From Myxococcales bacterium (GTDB lineage: Bacteria; Myxococcota_A; Polyangia; Haliangiales; Haliangiaceae): DNA of 64,000 nt. Below the pieces are notes generated by a model that saw only the letters and a program-made list of their open reading frames with translations, was not told the origin of the DNA and made no database searches. The DNA is taken from NCBI GenBank assembly GCA_011526095.1, contig WYBA01000067.1, positions 1 to 64,000 of the forward strand, in the 5' to 3' direction. The stretch's first letter is position 1; every line of letters starts with the position of its first letter. Shown here one piece after another: positions 38,085 to 47,222 of the stretch. The position numbers were made by a program, and so were the translations under genes.

Positions 38085-38340
38085 CTCTGCGCGGGGCGGG
38101 GCCCGGCGGGCGCGGCCCGACGGGCGGGGCGGCGAGCCCCGTGTGATCGCCGCGTCTGCGCGGGGTGGGTCCCGGCGGGCGCGGCCCGACGGGCGGGGCG
38201 GCGAGCCCCGTGTGATCGCCGCGTCTGCGCGGGGTGGGTCCCGGCGGGCTCCGCCCGACGGGCGGGGCGGCGAGCCCCGTGTCTGCGCGGGGTCCCGGCG
38301 GGCTCCGCCCGACGGGCGGGGCGGCGAGCCCCGTGTGATC
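38085..38340. repeat. 69-bp tandem repeat, four copies
   Basis: Copies lie at 38085-38153 (69 bp), 38154-38222 (69 bp), 38223-38280 (58 bp, lacking the last 11 bases) and 38281-38340 (60 bp). Each starts GTCTGCGCGGGG (the first CTCTGCG) and ends GCGAGCCCCGTGTGATC where complete. The remainder of 37893-38422 contains only the SGNH remnant and no gene I can support. Confidence 0.92.
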
Positions 38341-38422
38341 ACCCTCGTGCAGGTTCGAGGGGTTCGCCGGCGGCGCTCGCGGTGACGCCGCGTCGCCGCC
38401 GCCACGCTACGATGTCGGGTAG

Positions 38423-39976
38423 ATGAGCGGCGCCGCGTTCCTGACGCTCGAGGAGTTCCTCGCGGCGGCGCCCGCGTTCCGGCTCGGCGACCTGCCGACC
38501 GAGCAGCCCCACCCCCGCACTCGCGGGCTCGCCGAGCTTGCCCAGGCCGATCCGGTCCGGGCCGCGGCGGTGATGAGCGCGGTCGACCGCGACGCGCTCG
38601 AGGTGCTGCGCGGGGTCGCGCCGGCGATCGACGCGCTCGCCGCCGCGGTCGACGACACGCTGCGCGGCGGCGGCCGCGTGTTCGTGTGCGGCTGCGGCGC
38701 GACCGGCCGGCTCGCGCTCACGCTCGAGGCGCTGTGGCGCGAGCAGGCCGCCCCGGCCGACGCCGACCGCGTCGTGTCGCTGATGGCGGGTGGCGACGCC
38801 GCGCTCGTCCGCTCGCTCGAGGGGTTCGAGGATCACGCGGCGTTCGGCGCGCGCCACGTCGCGGAGCTCGGCCTCGGCGCCGCCGACCTGTTCATCGGTT
38901 GCACCGAGGGTGGCGAGACCTCGTACGTGATCGGGGCGACCGAGCACGCCGCCGGCGTCACCCGCCGGCCGCCGTGGTTCCTCTACTGCAACCCCGACGC
39001 CGTGCTGCGCGGGGTCGAGCGCTCGCGCCGCGTGCTCGACGCGCCGACCATCCGCAAGCTCGCGATCGTCGTCGGGCCGATGGCGCTGTCGGGCAGCACG
39101 CGGCTGCAGGCCACGACCGTGCTGATGCTGGCGGCCGGGATCGCGCTGCTCGACGACCGCGCGCCGGGCGCCGCCGGCCGCGCGCTCGACCGGCTGTGCC
39201 GCCACCTCGAGGCCGCCGACGCGGACCGCCGGCTCGACGCGCTCGGGGCGCTGGTCGAGGCCGAGACCGCGGTCTACCGCGCCGGCGACGCGGTGCTGTA
39301 CGAGGCCGACGCCCACGCGATCACCGTGCTCACCGACACCACCGAGCGGGCGCCGACGTTCAACCTCACCCCGTTCGAGAACGACGGCGACGAGCCGCTG
39401 ATCCCGGCGCCCTGCTACCTGGCGATCCCGACCGCGGCCGACGCCGGGGAGGCGTGGCGCCGCCTGCTGCGTCGGCCTCCGCGACCGCTGGCGTGGGCCG
39501 GGTTCGAGGCGGTCGCCGGGGCCGAGCGCCTGGGCGGCTTCGACTTCAGCGCGCGCGCCCGCGAGCTGCGCGCGCGGCGGCTCCCGGGCGCCGCGCACGC
39601 GCGGTGCGCGGTGACGCGCGAGGCCGGCGGCGTGGCGCTGACGCTCGACGCGGCGCGCGTCGAGCTCGCCACCCGCGGGCTGTCGCTGCTGGAGGAGCAC
39701 GTCGCGCTCAAGCTGGCGCTGAACATCCACTCCACCCTGGTGATGGCGCGCCTCGGCCGCTGCCGCAGCAACGTGATGACGTGGGTGCGGCCGTCGAACC
39801 GCAAGCTGATCGATCGCGCGATCCGCTACGCCCTCGCCCTCGCCGAGGAGGAGGGGCTCGCGCTGCCCGCCTACGCCGAGGCGGCGCGGCTGTGCTTCGG
39901 CGAGATGGCCTCGCTCGGCCACGACGAGTCGATCGTCGCGCGCACGGTCGCCGCGATCCGCCGCGCCGCCCGGTGA
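38423..39976 (+). CDS. Double SIS-domain protein, MurQ / glucokinase-regulator-like
   Basis: The 517-residue protein begins with PTEQPHPRTRGLAELAQ and has RVFVCGCGATGRLAL, SLMAGGDAAL, FIGCTEGGETSYVIGATEHA and VGPMALSGSTRLQATTVLML. This order matches N-acetylmuramic acid 6-phosphate etherase (MurQ) and the glucokinase regulatory protein, both phosphosugar-binding SIS proteins. At 517 residues it is longer than MurQ (~300) and closer to the two-SIS-domain GCKR layout. It may act in cell-wall sugar recycling or as a phosphosugar sensor. It is encoded opposite to the flanking SGNH/MBOAT genes, and its stop is three bases from the SGNH stop. Confidence 0.82.
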   Translation: MSGAAFLTLEEFLAAAPAFRLGDLPTEQPHPRTRGLAELAQADPVRAAAVMSAVDRDALEVLRGVAPAIDALAAAVDDTLRGGGRVFVCGCGATGRLALTLEALWREQAAPADADRVVSLMAGGDAALVRSLEGFEDHAAFGARHVAELGLGAADLFIGCTEGGETSYVIGATEHAAGVTRRPPWFLYCNPDAVLRGVERSRRVLDAPTIRKLAIVVGPMALSGSTRLQATTVLMLAAGIALLDDRAPGAAGRALDRLCRHLEAADADRRLDALGALVEAETAVYRAGDAVLYEADAHAITVLTDTTERAPTFNLTPFENDGDEPLIPAPCYLAIPTAADAGEAWRRLLRRPPRPLAWAGFEAVAGAERLGGFDFSARARELRARRLPGAAHARCAVTREAGGVALTLDAARVELATRGLSLLEEHVALKLALNIHSTLVMARLGRCRSNVMTWVRPSNRKLIDRAIRYALALAEEEGLALPAYAEAARLCFGEMASLGHDESIVARTVAAIRRAAR

Positions 39977-39979
39977 GCG

Positions 39980-41419
39980 TCAGGGCAGGCGGCGCGTCGC
40001 CCGGGCCTGCCACGCCTCGAAGCCGCGCAGCAGGTCGTCGATCACCAGGTCCGCCCACGCCGCGTAGCCCTTGCCGGTGAAGTGGACGTGGTCCCTGTAT
40101 GCCAGCGCCGGCTCCGCCGTCACCATCGCGTCGATCCGATCGGGCCCGCCCATCGCCGCCAGGCTGTCGAAGAACGCCACGCCCGTCGCCCGGGCGACGC
40201 GCCGCTGGACCGCGATGATCTCGTGGAGGATCGCGGGCGTCCGCCACGCGCACGCCGCGTCGCGCTCGGCGGTGAGCGCGGCGACGTCGGCGCGCCGGCG
40301 CTTGCGCGCCAGCTTCTTCTCGAGCGCCTTGCACGCCGCGGCGTCGACCCGGACGCCCATGTCCGGCGGCCCGAGCAGCAGGATCGCGGCGCCGGGGACG
40401 GCGGCCTTGATCCGGCCGACCAGCTCGGTGGTGCGGGCCTCGAGCTGGGGCAGGTCGAGGTCGGGGGCGTCGGCCTCGTTGGTGCCGTACTGCAGCACGA
40501 CCAGCGCGGGATCGCGGCGCGCCAGCTGCGGGCCGATCACGGTCCAGTCCCACCGCCACAGGTGGGCGAGCTGCAGGCCGACGATGCCGAGGCCGTCGAC
40601 CACGACGCCGGGCGCCGCGCGCTCCATCGCGACGCCGAACACGGCGACCTCCTTGTTGCCGCGGGGGCGCAGCGACAGCCGGTGCGCGCCGTCGGGCACC
40701 TCGATGACCTCGTAGGCGGGCACGGCGACGTCGCCGTCGCCCGCGCCGAGCGCGGTGGGCACGCGCTGCCACGCGCCGTCGTCGACGCGCAGCTCGAGCT
40801 CGCCGCCGCCGCGCTGGCGCAGGTAGAACAGCTCGAACCGGCCGACGGCCGTGCCGGTGGCGCAGTCGGCGCAGGTCTCGACCCACGCGACGCGATCGCG
40901 GTCGCGGGCGTAGGAGCGCACGCCGGCCAGGCCGTAGGGCTCGCGGGTGTCGCGCTTGCCGCCCTGGTCGGCGCGCCACGATCGGTCGCTGCCGTAGCGG
41001 ACGTCCTGGACGTAGTAGTGCTTGATCGCCGGCTTGCCGGGCAGGACGAAGCCGCGGCCGGCGTCGCCGAACCGCGCCTGCAGCACCTGGCGGAGCCGGC
41101 CGGTGAAGCGATCGCCAGCGGTGTGGGAGTCGCCGAACTGGGCGATCAGCGCGCGCCCGCCGGCGGCGCCCGCCTCGGCGGCGGCGAGCGCGCGGTACAG
41201 CGGGTCGAGCGCGCCGTCGGGCGCCTCGAGCGTCAGCGGCGGCGCGGTCGGCTCGGCCGCCTCGGGCGCGACCTCGGTCGCCGGCTGATCGACGACGACC
41301 GGCGCGGGCGCGGGCGGCCGCGGCGCGGGCGCCCCGTCCCCCGTCGGCGAGGCGCAGGCGGCCCAGGCCGCGAGCGACGACAGCACGGCCGCGGCGATCG
41401 GCGGAGGACGGCGGTTCAC
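39980..41419 (-). CDS. Secreted SGNH-fold hydrolase 2
   Basis: This 479-residue protein begins VNRRPPPIAAAVLSSLAAWAAC, a lipoprotein-type signal, followed by a Pro/Ala linker. The SGNH blocks are ALIAQFGDSHTAGDRF (Ser), YGTNEAD (Asn, block III) and YRDHVHFTGKGYAAW (Asp/His, block V). Between blocks I and III lies a beta-rich domain (FELFYLRQRGGGELEL) like the acetylesterase/acetyltransferase group acting on polysaccharides. Its GTG start overlaps the stop of the paralogous gene upstream (GTGA). It probably works with the MBOAT protein in O-acylation of an exported glycan. Confidence 0.9.
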   Translation of the reverse strand: MNRRPPPIAAAVLSSLAAWAACASPTGDGAPAPRPPAPAPVVVDQPATEVAPEAAEPTAPPLTLEAPDGALDPLYRALAAAEAGAAGGRALIAQFGDSHTAGDRFTGRLRQVLQARFGDAGRGFVLPGKPAIKHYYVQDVRYGSDRSWRADQGGKRDTREPYGLAGVRSYARDRDRVAWVETCADCATGTAVGRFELFYLRQRGGGELELRVDDGAWQRVPTALGAGDGDVAVPAYEVIEVPDGAHRLSLRPRGNKEVAVFGVAMERAAPGVVVDGLGIVGLQLAHLWRWDWTVIGPQLARRDPALVVLQYGTNEADAPDLDLPQLEARTTELVGRIKAAVPGAAILLLGPPDMGVRVDAAACKALEKKLARKRRRADVAALTAERDAACAWRTPAILHEIIAVQRRVARATGVAFFDSLAAMGGPDRIDAMVTAEPALAYRDHVHFTGKGYAAWADLVIDDLLRGFEAWQARATRRLP

Positions 41420-42930
41420 CGGGACCTGCGGTGAGCGTAACCCGCCTCGAGCGCCTCGACGATGCCCGAGCCGATGACCTGGCCGCCCTTCTTCGTGAGG
41501 TGCTCGAAGTCGCCGGACATCAGGCGCTTCTTGTACCAGGCGCGCGCGGCGCCCTCGCCGCCCATGAACGCGCGCGCGTCCCAGAACGCGCAGCCGGCGG
41601 CGTGGGCCGCGGCGCGCTCGACGTCGATCATCCACGAGATCGCGGCGCGGCCCTCGAACTTCTTGCCGTCGACGAGCTTGCCGGCGTCGAGCGTGCCGAT
41701 CACCAGGCACGACGCGCCGGGGTGGCCCTTGCGGATCCGGCCCAGGACCTTGTCCCAGTGCCCGCGGAACTGGCGCTTCGCGGACTTGCCGTCGAGCCAG
41801 GCGCTCTCGTTGGCGCCGAGCAGGATCATCACGAGCGCGGGGTCGCGGCGGGCGATCTGCTCGGCGTAGTGGGCGGCGTCGTTGTTGCCCATGTTCTTGG
41901 TCGTCTGCGACACGATCCCGAGGCTGTCGACGACGACGCCCGCGGCGCGCTCCAGCGTCACGCCGAAGCCGCGGACGCGGCCCGAGGTGACGCGCACGGT
42001 GATCGTGTGCGCGCCGTCGGCGAGGTCGAGCGCGGCGAAGCCCGAGCCGGCCGCGTCGGCGCGGGTGTCGACCGTGGTCGCGACCTCGCCGTCGACGGAG
42101 ATCGTGGCGGTGCCACCGCGCGGCTCGGCCAGGTAGTACAGCTCGAACCGCGACACCTTGCTGCCGGCGCCGGCCTTGGCGGTGCGGAACGTGGCGGTGG
42201 CGCCAGCGGTGCCGCTGAACGTCGCGCCGCCGTAGCCGTGGAGGTGGTCCGGCGCCGGGTTGGCGACGACGCTGTGGATCGTCCAGCCGGCGGCCTCGTG
42301 GCGGACGGCGAGGTTCTGGTACCAGCTCGACGGCTTGGCCAGGAACACGAACCCCGCGCCGCCGTCGCCGTACTTCCGGATCATCCGGCTGCGCATGCCG
42401 GAGGCGATGTAGCCCTCGGCGGTGACCGAGTCGCCGTAGAGCGAGAGCCGGGCCAGGCCGCGGCCGGCGCGCGCCGCGGCGAGGGCGTCGTAGGCCGCGT
42501 CCATCGCCCACCGGCGGCACGCGTCGGGCGTGCCGTCGACGCAGACGTCCTCGATCCCGGTGCGCGCGGTGGTGGCGTCGTGGTCGCCGTCGTCGTCGTC
42601 GGTCGTGAGCGCGGGGGGCGCGGCGGCGGGCGCGGCGGGCGCGGCGGCGGGCGCGGGCGCGGCCGTCGTCTCGACCGGCGCCACGTCCTCGCGCGCGTAC
42701 GCCTCCAGCTCGCCGAGGTCCTCGGCGCCCTCGTCCTCGGCGTGGACGAACGCCGGGCCGGCCTGGCGCGGGCCGAGGTCGCCGGCGTCGTCGCCGTGGA
42801 TCAGCCCGCGCATCCCGGCGACGCCCTCGGGCCAGCCGCGCAGCGCGACCAGCGCGGCGACCAGCAGCCCGGCGAACCACGCCAGCGTGGGCGCGACCGA
42901 GGGCGACGTGTCGGCGGGGCGGGGCGTCAT
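41416..42930 (-). CDS. SGNH-fold hydrolase 1, membrane-anchored
   Basis: A 504-residue paralogue of the next gene. It has one N-terminal membrane segment (about residues 15-35) and a long acidic, Ala/Pro-rich linker. SGNH blocks: LSLYGDSVTAEGYI, LLGANESAW, and the late His in FEHLTKKGGQVIGSG; the catalytic Asp of block V is less clear. The pair shares the inserted FELYYLAEPRGGTATI beta domain. It starts the minus-strand SGNH1-SGNH2 operon and is divergent from the DUF262 gene over 108 bp. Confidence 0.88.
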   Translation of the reverse strand: MTPRPADTSPSVAPTLAWFAGLLVAALVALRGWPEGVAGMRGLIHGDDAGDLGPRQAGPAFVHAEDEGAEDLGELEAYAREDVAPVETTAAPAPAAAPAAPAAAPPALTTDDDDGDHDATTARTGIEDVCVDGTPDACRRWAMDAAYDALAAARAGRGLARLSLYGDSVTAEGYIASGMRSRMIRKYGDGGAGFVFLAKPSSWYQNLAVRHEAAGWTIHSVVANPAPDHLHGYGGATFSGTAGATATFRTAKAGAGSKVSRFELYYLAEPRGGTATISVDGEVATTVDTRADAAGSGFAALDLADGAHTITVRVTSGRVRGFGVTLERAAGVVVDSLGIVSQTTKNMGNNDAAHYAEQIARRDPALVMILLGANESAWLDGKSAKRQFRGHWDKVLGRIRKGHPGASCLVIGTLDAGKLVDGKKFEGRAAISWMIDVERAAAHAAGCAFWDARAFMGGEGAARAWYKKRLMSGDFEHLTKKGGQVIGSGIVEALEAGYAHRRSR

Positions 42931-43038
42931 GGGCGCGCGAGGCGGACGCTAGCGCAGCCGCGCTCGCGGCTCAACGCGGGACGCGAGCCGGGTGTTCTCT
43001 CGGTCTGGGGTGCCGTGGGGTATCCTGCAGCAACTGTC

Positions 43039-44769
43039 ATGCCGATCCGCGAGACCCTCACGGCAAAGCCGGTCACCCTCGCCGAGGTGCTCAGCAACGG
43101 CAAGCGGTACGTCGTGCCGCCGTTCCAGCGCGACTATGCGTGGGATGCGGACGAGTGGGCGGAGCTGTGGGACGACATCGTCGAGGTGCATCGTGCGGCG
43201 CCCGAGGCCAACCACTACCTCGGCGCGCTCGTGCTCCAGCCGGATGCTGATCGCGCCGCATCCCGGATCATCGACGGCCAGCAGCGGCTAGTCACCTTGA
43301 GCTTGCTCGCGCTCGCGGTGATCGAGCGGATCCAGAGCCTCGTGACGGCGGGCCATGACCCCGAGGACAACACCGAGCGCGTTCGACTGCTGCGCGAGAA
43401 GTTCGTCAGCACGAAGGACTCCGCGTCATTGCAGCACCGGAGCCGGCTGCGGCTCAACGACCACGACGACCCGTTCTACCAGACCTACCTCGTGCAGGGT
43501 CATGCACCGTCGAGGCCGGCGTCGCTGAAGGGCTCCGAGAAGCGCCTGTACCAGGCCTTCCGATTCTTCGACGACCGCGTCGGACAGCTTTTCGGGGAGA
43601 ACGCGAGCGGGCACGATCTCGCCGCGTTCCTCGAGCAGACCGTGGCCGTGAGGCTTCGCTTCATCGAGATCGTGGTGGAGGACGACGAGACTGCGTTCAC
43701 CGTGTTCGAGACCCTCAACTCTCGGGGGGTGGCGCTGGGGACGGCGGACCTGCTCAAGAACTTCGTCTTCGCGGTCGCCGCGCCAGGCGGGCGCAGTGAT
43801 CTCGAACAGGCTCGGATCTGGTGGGACCAGATCACACGCCTCGTCCCGCTCGAGTCCATGGCGACGTTCCTGTTCCATCACCTCAGCACCCGCGTTCAGC
43901 ACATGCGGGAGAAGCGCGTCTTCACCGAGGTGAAGGCGATCGTTCCAAAGCGAAGCTCCGTCTTCGAGTTCCTGCGTACAACCAAGGAGGCCGCGGAGAT
44001 CTACGCCGCGCTCAGCGACCCCTCCGACGAGTTCTGGTCGGCGTACCCAGACTCACGACGGCACGTGCGTGTCCTGGAGATCCTGCGCGTGGAGCAGTGT
44101 CGCCCGGTGATCCTCGCCGCGCTGCCCCGCCTGCAGGACCGGCCAGACCGCCTCGCCCGTCTGCTCCGGAACCTCGTCGTGGTCTCCCTGCGCGCCTCCA
44201 TCTCGCGGGTCAACACGGGCGATCTGCAGCGTGTCTACCACCAGGTCGCGTACCGGATCGACCAGGGAGAGCTGAAGAGCCCGCTCGCGATCGCCCGAGC
44301 GCTCTCCGACGTGATGCCGGGCGACGACGACTTCAAGGTCGCGTTCAGCCAGGTCGCGATCGACCCCCGCGGTCCGCGCAAGCAACTCGTGCGCTACCTG
44401 CTCGCCGAGATCGAGGCGGGCGTTGGCGGGCAGCGGATCGACTTCGACGGCTCTGATGCCACGATCGAGCACATCCTGCCGGAGAACCCGACCGATGGTT
44501 GGGAGTCGTTCTCGCACGAGGATCGCCTTCGCGACGTGCGTCGCCTCGGCAACCTCACCCCGCTCGAGCAGGCCTTGAACAAGTCGCTGGGCAGCGCTGA
44601 CTTTGCGCGTAAGCGAGAGGTGTACGCCCAGAGCAGGTTCGTCCTCACGAGCTCGATCGACGCCGCGGACTGGAGCTCCGCGGCGATTCGAGCCCGGCAG
44701 CAACGAATGGCAGACACCGCGGCTGCGATCTGGCGGTTGGATGACGTGGATCAGGGCAGCACAGCGTGA
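43039..44769 (+). CDS. DUF262 + DUF1524 protein (GmrSD-type IV restriction-like)
   Basis: The 576-residue protein has an N-terminal DUF262 domain (YVVPPFQRDYAWDADEW, then IIDGQQRLVTLSLL; DGQQR is the ParB-like NTP-binding signature) and FETLNSRGVALGTADLLKNF. The C-terminal DUF1524 carries the HNH-type nuclease site IEHILPENP, then RLGNLTPLEQALNKSLG. In GmrSD and relatives these two domains cut DNA with modified cytosines. The gene is visibly less GC-rich than its surroundings (55% in line 43921-43980 by my count) and stands alone, which suggests horizontal transfer of a defence gene. Confidence 0.93.
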   Translation: MPIRETLTAKPVTLAEVLSNGKRYVVPPFQRDYAWDADEWAELWDDIVEVHRAAPEANHYLGALVLQPDADRAASRIIDGQQRLVTLSLLALAVIERIQSLVTAGHDPEDNTERVRLLREKFVSTKDSASLQHRSRLRLNDHDDPFYQTYLVQGHAPSRPASLKGSEKRLYQAFRFFDDRVGQLFGENASGHDLAAFLEQTVAVRLRFIEIVVEDDETAFTVFETLNSRGVALGTADLLKNFVFAVAAPGGRSDLEQARIWWDQITRLVPLESMATFLFHHLSTRVQHMREKRVFTEVKAIVPKRSSVFEFLRTTKEAAEIYAALSDPSDEFWSAYPDSRRHVRVLEILRVEQCRPVILAALPRLQDRPDRLARLLRNLVVVSLRASISRVNTGDLQRVYHQVAYRIDQGELKSPLAIARALSDVMPGDDDFKVAFSQVAIDPRGPRKQLVRYLLAEIEAGVGGQRIDFDGSDATIEHILPENPTDGWESFSHEDRLRDVRRLGNLTPLEQALNKSLGSADFARKREVYAQSRFVLTSSIDAADWSSAAIRARQQRMADTAAAIWRLDDVDQGSTA

Positions 44770-44772
44770 ACG

Positions 44773-46182
44773 CTACTCGGGCGTGCCGCTGCACGTCACC
44801 GGCGCGGTCACGGCGCACGTCGGGGTGAACGGCGCGCCGGCGAGGCGCGCGTCGACGAACGCGAGGATCTCGGACAGCGCCCAGATCGTCCCGTCGGTGT
44901 GGCCGGCGCCCGCGCACTCGAGGTACGAGAGCGGCACGCCGTCGTCGCACAGCGCCTCGTACGAGGCGCGCTCGATCGGCGTGTGGACGAGGGTGTCGGC
45001 CTCGCTGAGCACGACGAGCAGGCCGTAGCCCGCGGCGTCCTCGGAGATCCGCGGCACGCTGGTCGAGGTCAGGCCGTTCTCGGCGAAGATGCAGCCGAAC
45101 GGGTCGACGTCGGCGAGCGTGCCCGCGGCCGCGGCGTCGAGCAGCGAGGACGTGAACACGTCGGCGTGGGTGAGGCCCTCGATGTCGGCGTCGGGGCTGC
45201 AGTCGGAGTCGGCGAGGATCCCGGGCAGGTCCGTGTCCCACGGCGGCACCAGCGCCCCGGCCAGCGCGGCGCCGTACCACGGCGAGGCGACGCCGAGCAT
45301 CGCGATCGTGTTGCCCGTCGCGTCGACGAGCTCGGTCAAGGCGCGCGTCGTCTGCGCGATCAGGTCCATCGGCGGCACGGTGGCGACGCCGCCGACGAGC
45401 TCGAGCTCGCGCGCGTAGTACGGCGCGAGGCGATCGATCCACAGCGCGGCGTGCCCGCCCTGCGAGCCGCCGATCATCGCGACCCGCGGCGTGGCGCAGT
45501 GGCCGCCGCGCTCGGCGGGATCGAGGCGGAGCGCGGCGCGCACCGCGTCGAGCGCGGCGATCGCGGTGGGCTGGCCGACGAGGTACGGGTGCGGGAACCC
45601 GGTGGCCTGCTCGTCGCTGCGCAGGCCGAGGTAGTCCGGCGCGACGACGACCTTGCCGGTCGCGGCGAGCGCGGCGGCGAGCAGCGTGTAGAGCTGGTCG
45701 CTGCCGGCCCCGCAGCCGTCGGTGAACCCGGTGGTGCCGTGGAGCAGCAGCAGCACGTCGAGCGGCGCGCCGTCGACGGGGACGGTGGGGTAGGCGACGA
45801 ACGCGGTGGCGTCGACGAGCTCGCCGCGGTCCTGGGTCTGGTAGGTGACGCGGCGGACGGCGGTGTCGTAGGTCAGCGTGAGGTCGGGCGCGACGCCCTG
45901 GGTGTCGAGCAGCGCGCGCAGGAAGTCGGCGGCGTACTCGGTCGCGCCGCCGACGTCGACGACCTCGCCGAGCGTGGCGTCGCGGCGCCACGCGTGCGCG
46001 GGCTGGCCGCAGCGCGCGGGCGCGTCGGCGAGCGCGTCGGTGGCGGGCGTGCCGGCGACGACCGGCGCGGGGACGTCGCACGCGAGCGCGGCGTCGGGGG
46101 CGGCGTCGGGCGAGGACGGGGCGTCGTCGCCGCACGCGGCGGCGGCGAGCGCGAGGGAAGCGAGGACGGCGGTACGGCGCAT
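44773..46182 (-). CDS. Secreted lipase-like alpha/beta-hydrolase lipoprotein
   Basis: This 469-residue protein starts MRRTAVLASLALAAAACGDD (lipobox AAAC) with an Asp/Ala linker. VLLLLHGTTGFTDGCG, the nucleophile elbow MIGGSQGGHAAL, LVVLSEADTLVHT (acidic residue) and AGAGHTDGTIW (His) make a full catalytic triad. It resembles fungal-type secretory lipases (LIP family) and prolyl-oligopeptidase-like esterases. The stop lies three bases from the DUF262 stop, a tight convergent junction with no visible terminator. Confidence 0.9.
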   Translation of the reverse strand: MRRTAVLASLALAAAACGDDAPSSPDAAPDAALACDVPAPVVAGTPATDALADAPARCGQPAHAWRRDATLGEVVDVGGATEYAADFLRALLDTQGVAPDLTLTYDTAVRRVTYQTQDRGELVDATAFVAYPTVPVDGAPLDVLLLLHGTTGFTDGCGAGSDQLYTLLAAALAATGKVVVAPDYLGLRSDEQATGFPHPYLVGQPTAIAALDAVRAALRLDPAERGGHCATPRVAMIGGSQGGHAALWIDRLAPYYARELELVGGVATVPPMDLIAQTTRALTELVDATGNTIAMLGVASPWYGAALAGALVPPWDTDLPGILADSDCSPDADIEGLTHADVFTSSLLDAAAAGTLADVDPFGCIFAENGLTSTSVPRISEDAAGYGLLVVLSEADTLVHTPIERASYEALCDDGVPLSYLECAGAGHTDGTIWALSEILAFVDARLAGAPFTPTCAVTAPVTCSGTPE

Positions 46183-46320
46183 GTCGGGCGAGCATAGCCA
46201 CGGCGGCGCGCCGCTGGCGAGCGCCCGTCACGGCTGCGGCGGCGCCGACCGGATGTGAGCTGCGTCGCGCGTCTTGCACCGCGGGTAGACCGAGGCGGGC
46301 TCGCGGGGCAACATGCGCGC

Positions 46321-47205
46321 ATGTCCAAGCTGACGTCCTGCCTGCTCGCGACGGCCGCCGCGCTCGTCCCGCTCGCGCCGGCGATCGCGACCGCCGAGCC
46401 GATGCGCGAGGCCAGCCGCGTGCACGACTTCCACACCGTCGACCGGTTCACGCCGCAGTCGACGTTCGGGTTCAACCTCGGCTACGAGATGTGGGACGAC
46501 GCCGACTTCACGATCCTGGGGTTCGACGTCGGCGGCCACTTCGTCAGCGAGGCCGGCGCCGGCGGTTACGTCGTGCTGCCGCTGGCCTACGTCGCGACCG
46601 ACGACGTCGTCGTCGGCGGGATCGTGATCACCGAGGGCGAGAGCGAGGTCGTGCTCGGCAACATCGAGGTGGGCGGCCTCTACGCCAAGAAGCTCGATCG
46701 CCGCACCGATCTGGTCGTGCGCGCCGGCCTCGCCCTGCCGACCGGCCCCGAGGCGGCGCTCGACGCGGCGGGCCTCCTGTCGCCGCTCGCCGCGGTGCCG
46801 CGCCACGGCGACCTGCCGCAGCACTGGAACAAGTCGATGTGGCTCCGCCTCGGTGCGTCGCCGATGGGGCACTTCGGGCCCGTGTTCTGGAGGGTCGACG
46901 CCGGCCTCGACCTGATGCTGGCCGACGACGACGGCGCGACCGCCGACATCTCGCCGGTGTTCCGCCTCAACGTCGCCGGCGGGGTCGACATCGGGGACCT
47001 CGACGTCACCGCCGAGCTCGCGACCAACATCACCGATCCCGAGAACGACAACGCCGACGAGACCGCCAGCACGTTCGCGCTCGGCGGTCGGTTCACCGGC
47101 GGCGCGGTCCAGCCCGGCCTCGCGCTGATCTTCCCGGTCGGCTACGACGACCTCGACGACCTCGACATGGCGATCGCGTTCTCGCTGATCGGGCACATGC
47201 AGTAG
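46321..47205 (+). CDS. Outer-membrane beta-barrel protein
   Basis: The 294-residue product begins MSKLTSCLLATAAALVPLAPAIATAEP, a cleavable signal peptide. The mature part is alternating beta-strand sequence with aromatic girdle residues and even spacing (VGGIVITEGESEVVLGNIEVGGLYAKKL, LDVTAELATNI), ending in a hydrophobic strand IAFSLIGHMQ. This is typical of a small outer-membrane barrel or transporter-like protein. No family name can be assigned. Start 46321 was chosen over 46255 for the signal peptide. Confidence 0.82.
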   Translation: MSKLTSCLLATAAALVPLAPAIATAEPMREASRVHDFHTVDRFTPQSTFGFNLGYEMWDDADFTILGFDVGGHFVSEAGAGGYVVLPLAYVATDDVVVGGIVITEGESEVVLGNIEVGGLYAKKLDRRTDLVVRAGLALPTGPEAALDAAGLLSPLAAVPRHGDLPQHWNKSMWLRLGASPMGHFGPVFWRVDAGLDLMLADDDGATADISPVFRLNVAGGVDIGDLDVTAELATNITDPENDNADETASTFALGGRFTGGAVQPGLALIFPVGYDDLDDLDMAIAFSLIGHMQ

Positions 47206-47222
47206 CCGTCGCGCCGCAGGCG

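Noticed and set aside
38085..38340. CRISPR array
   Set aside because: The 69-bp units are contiguous with no unique spacers, and no cas genes are nearby.
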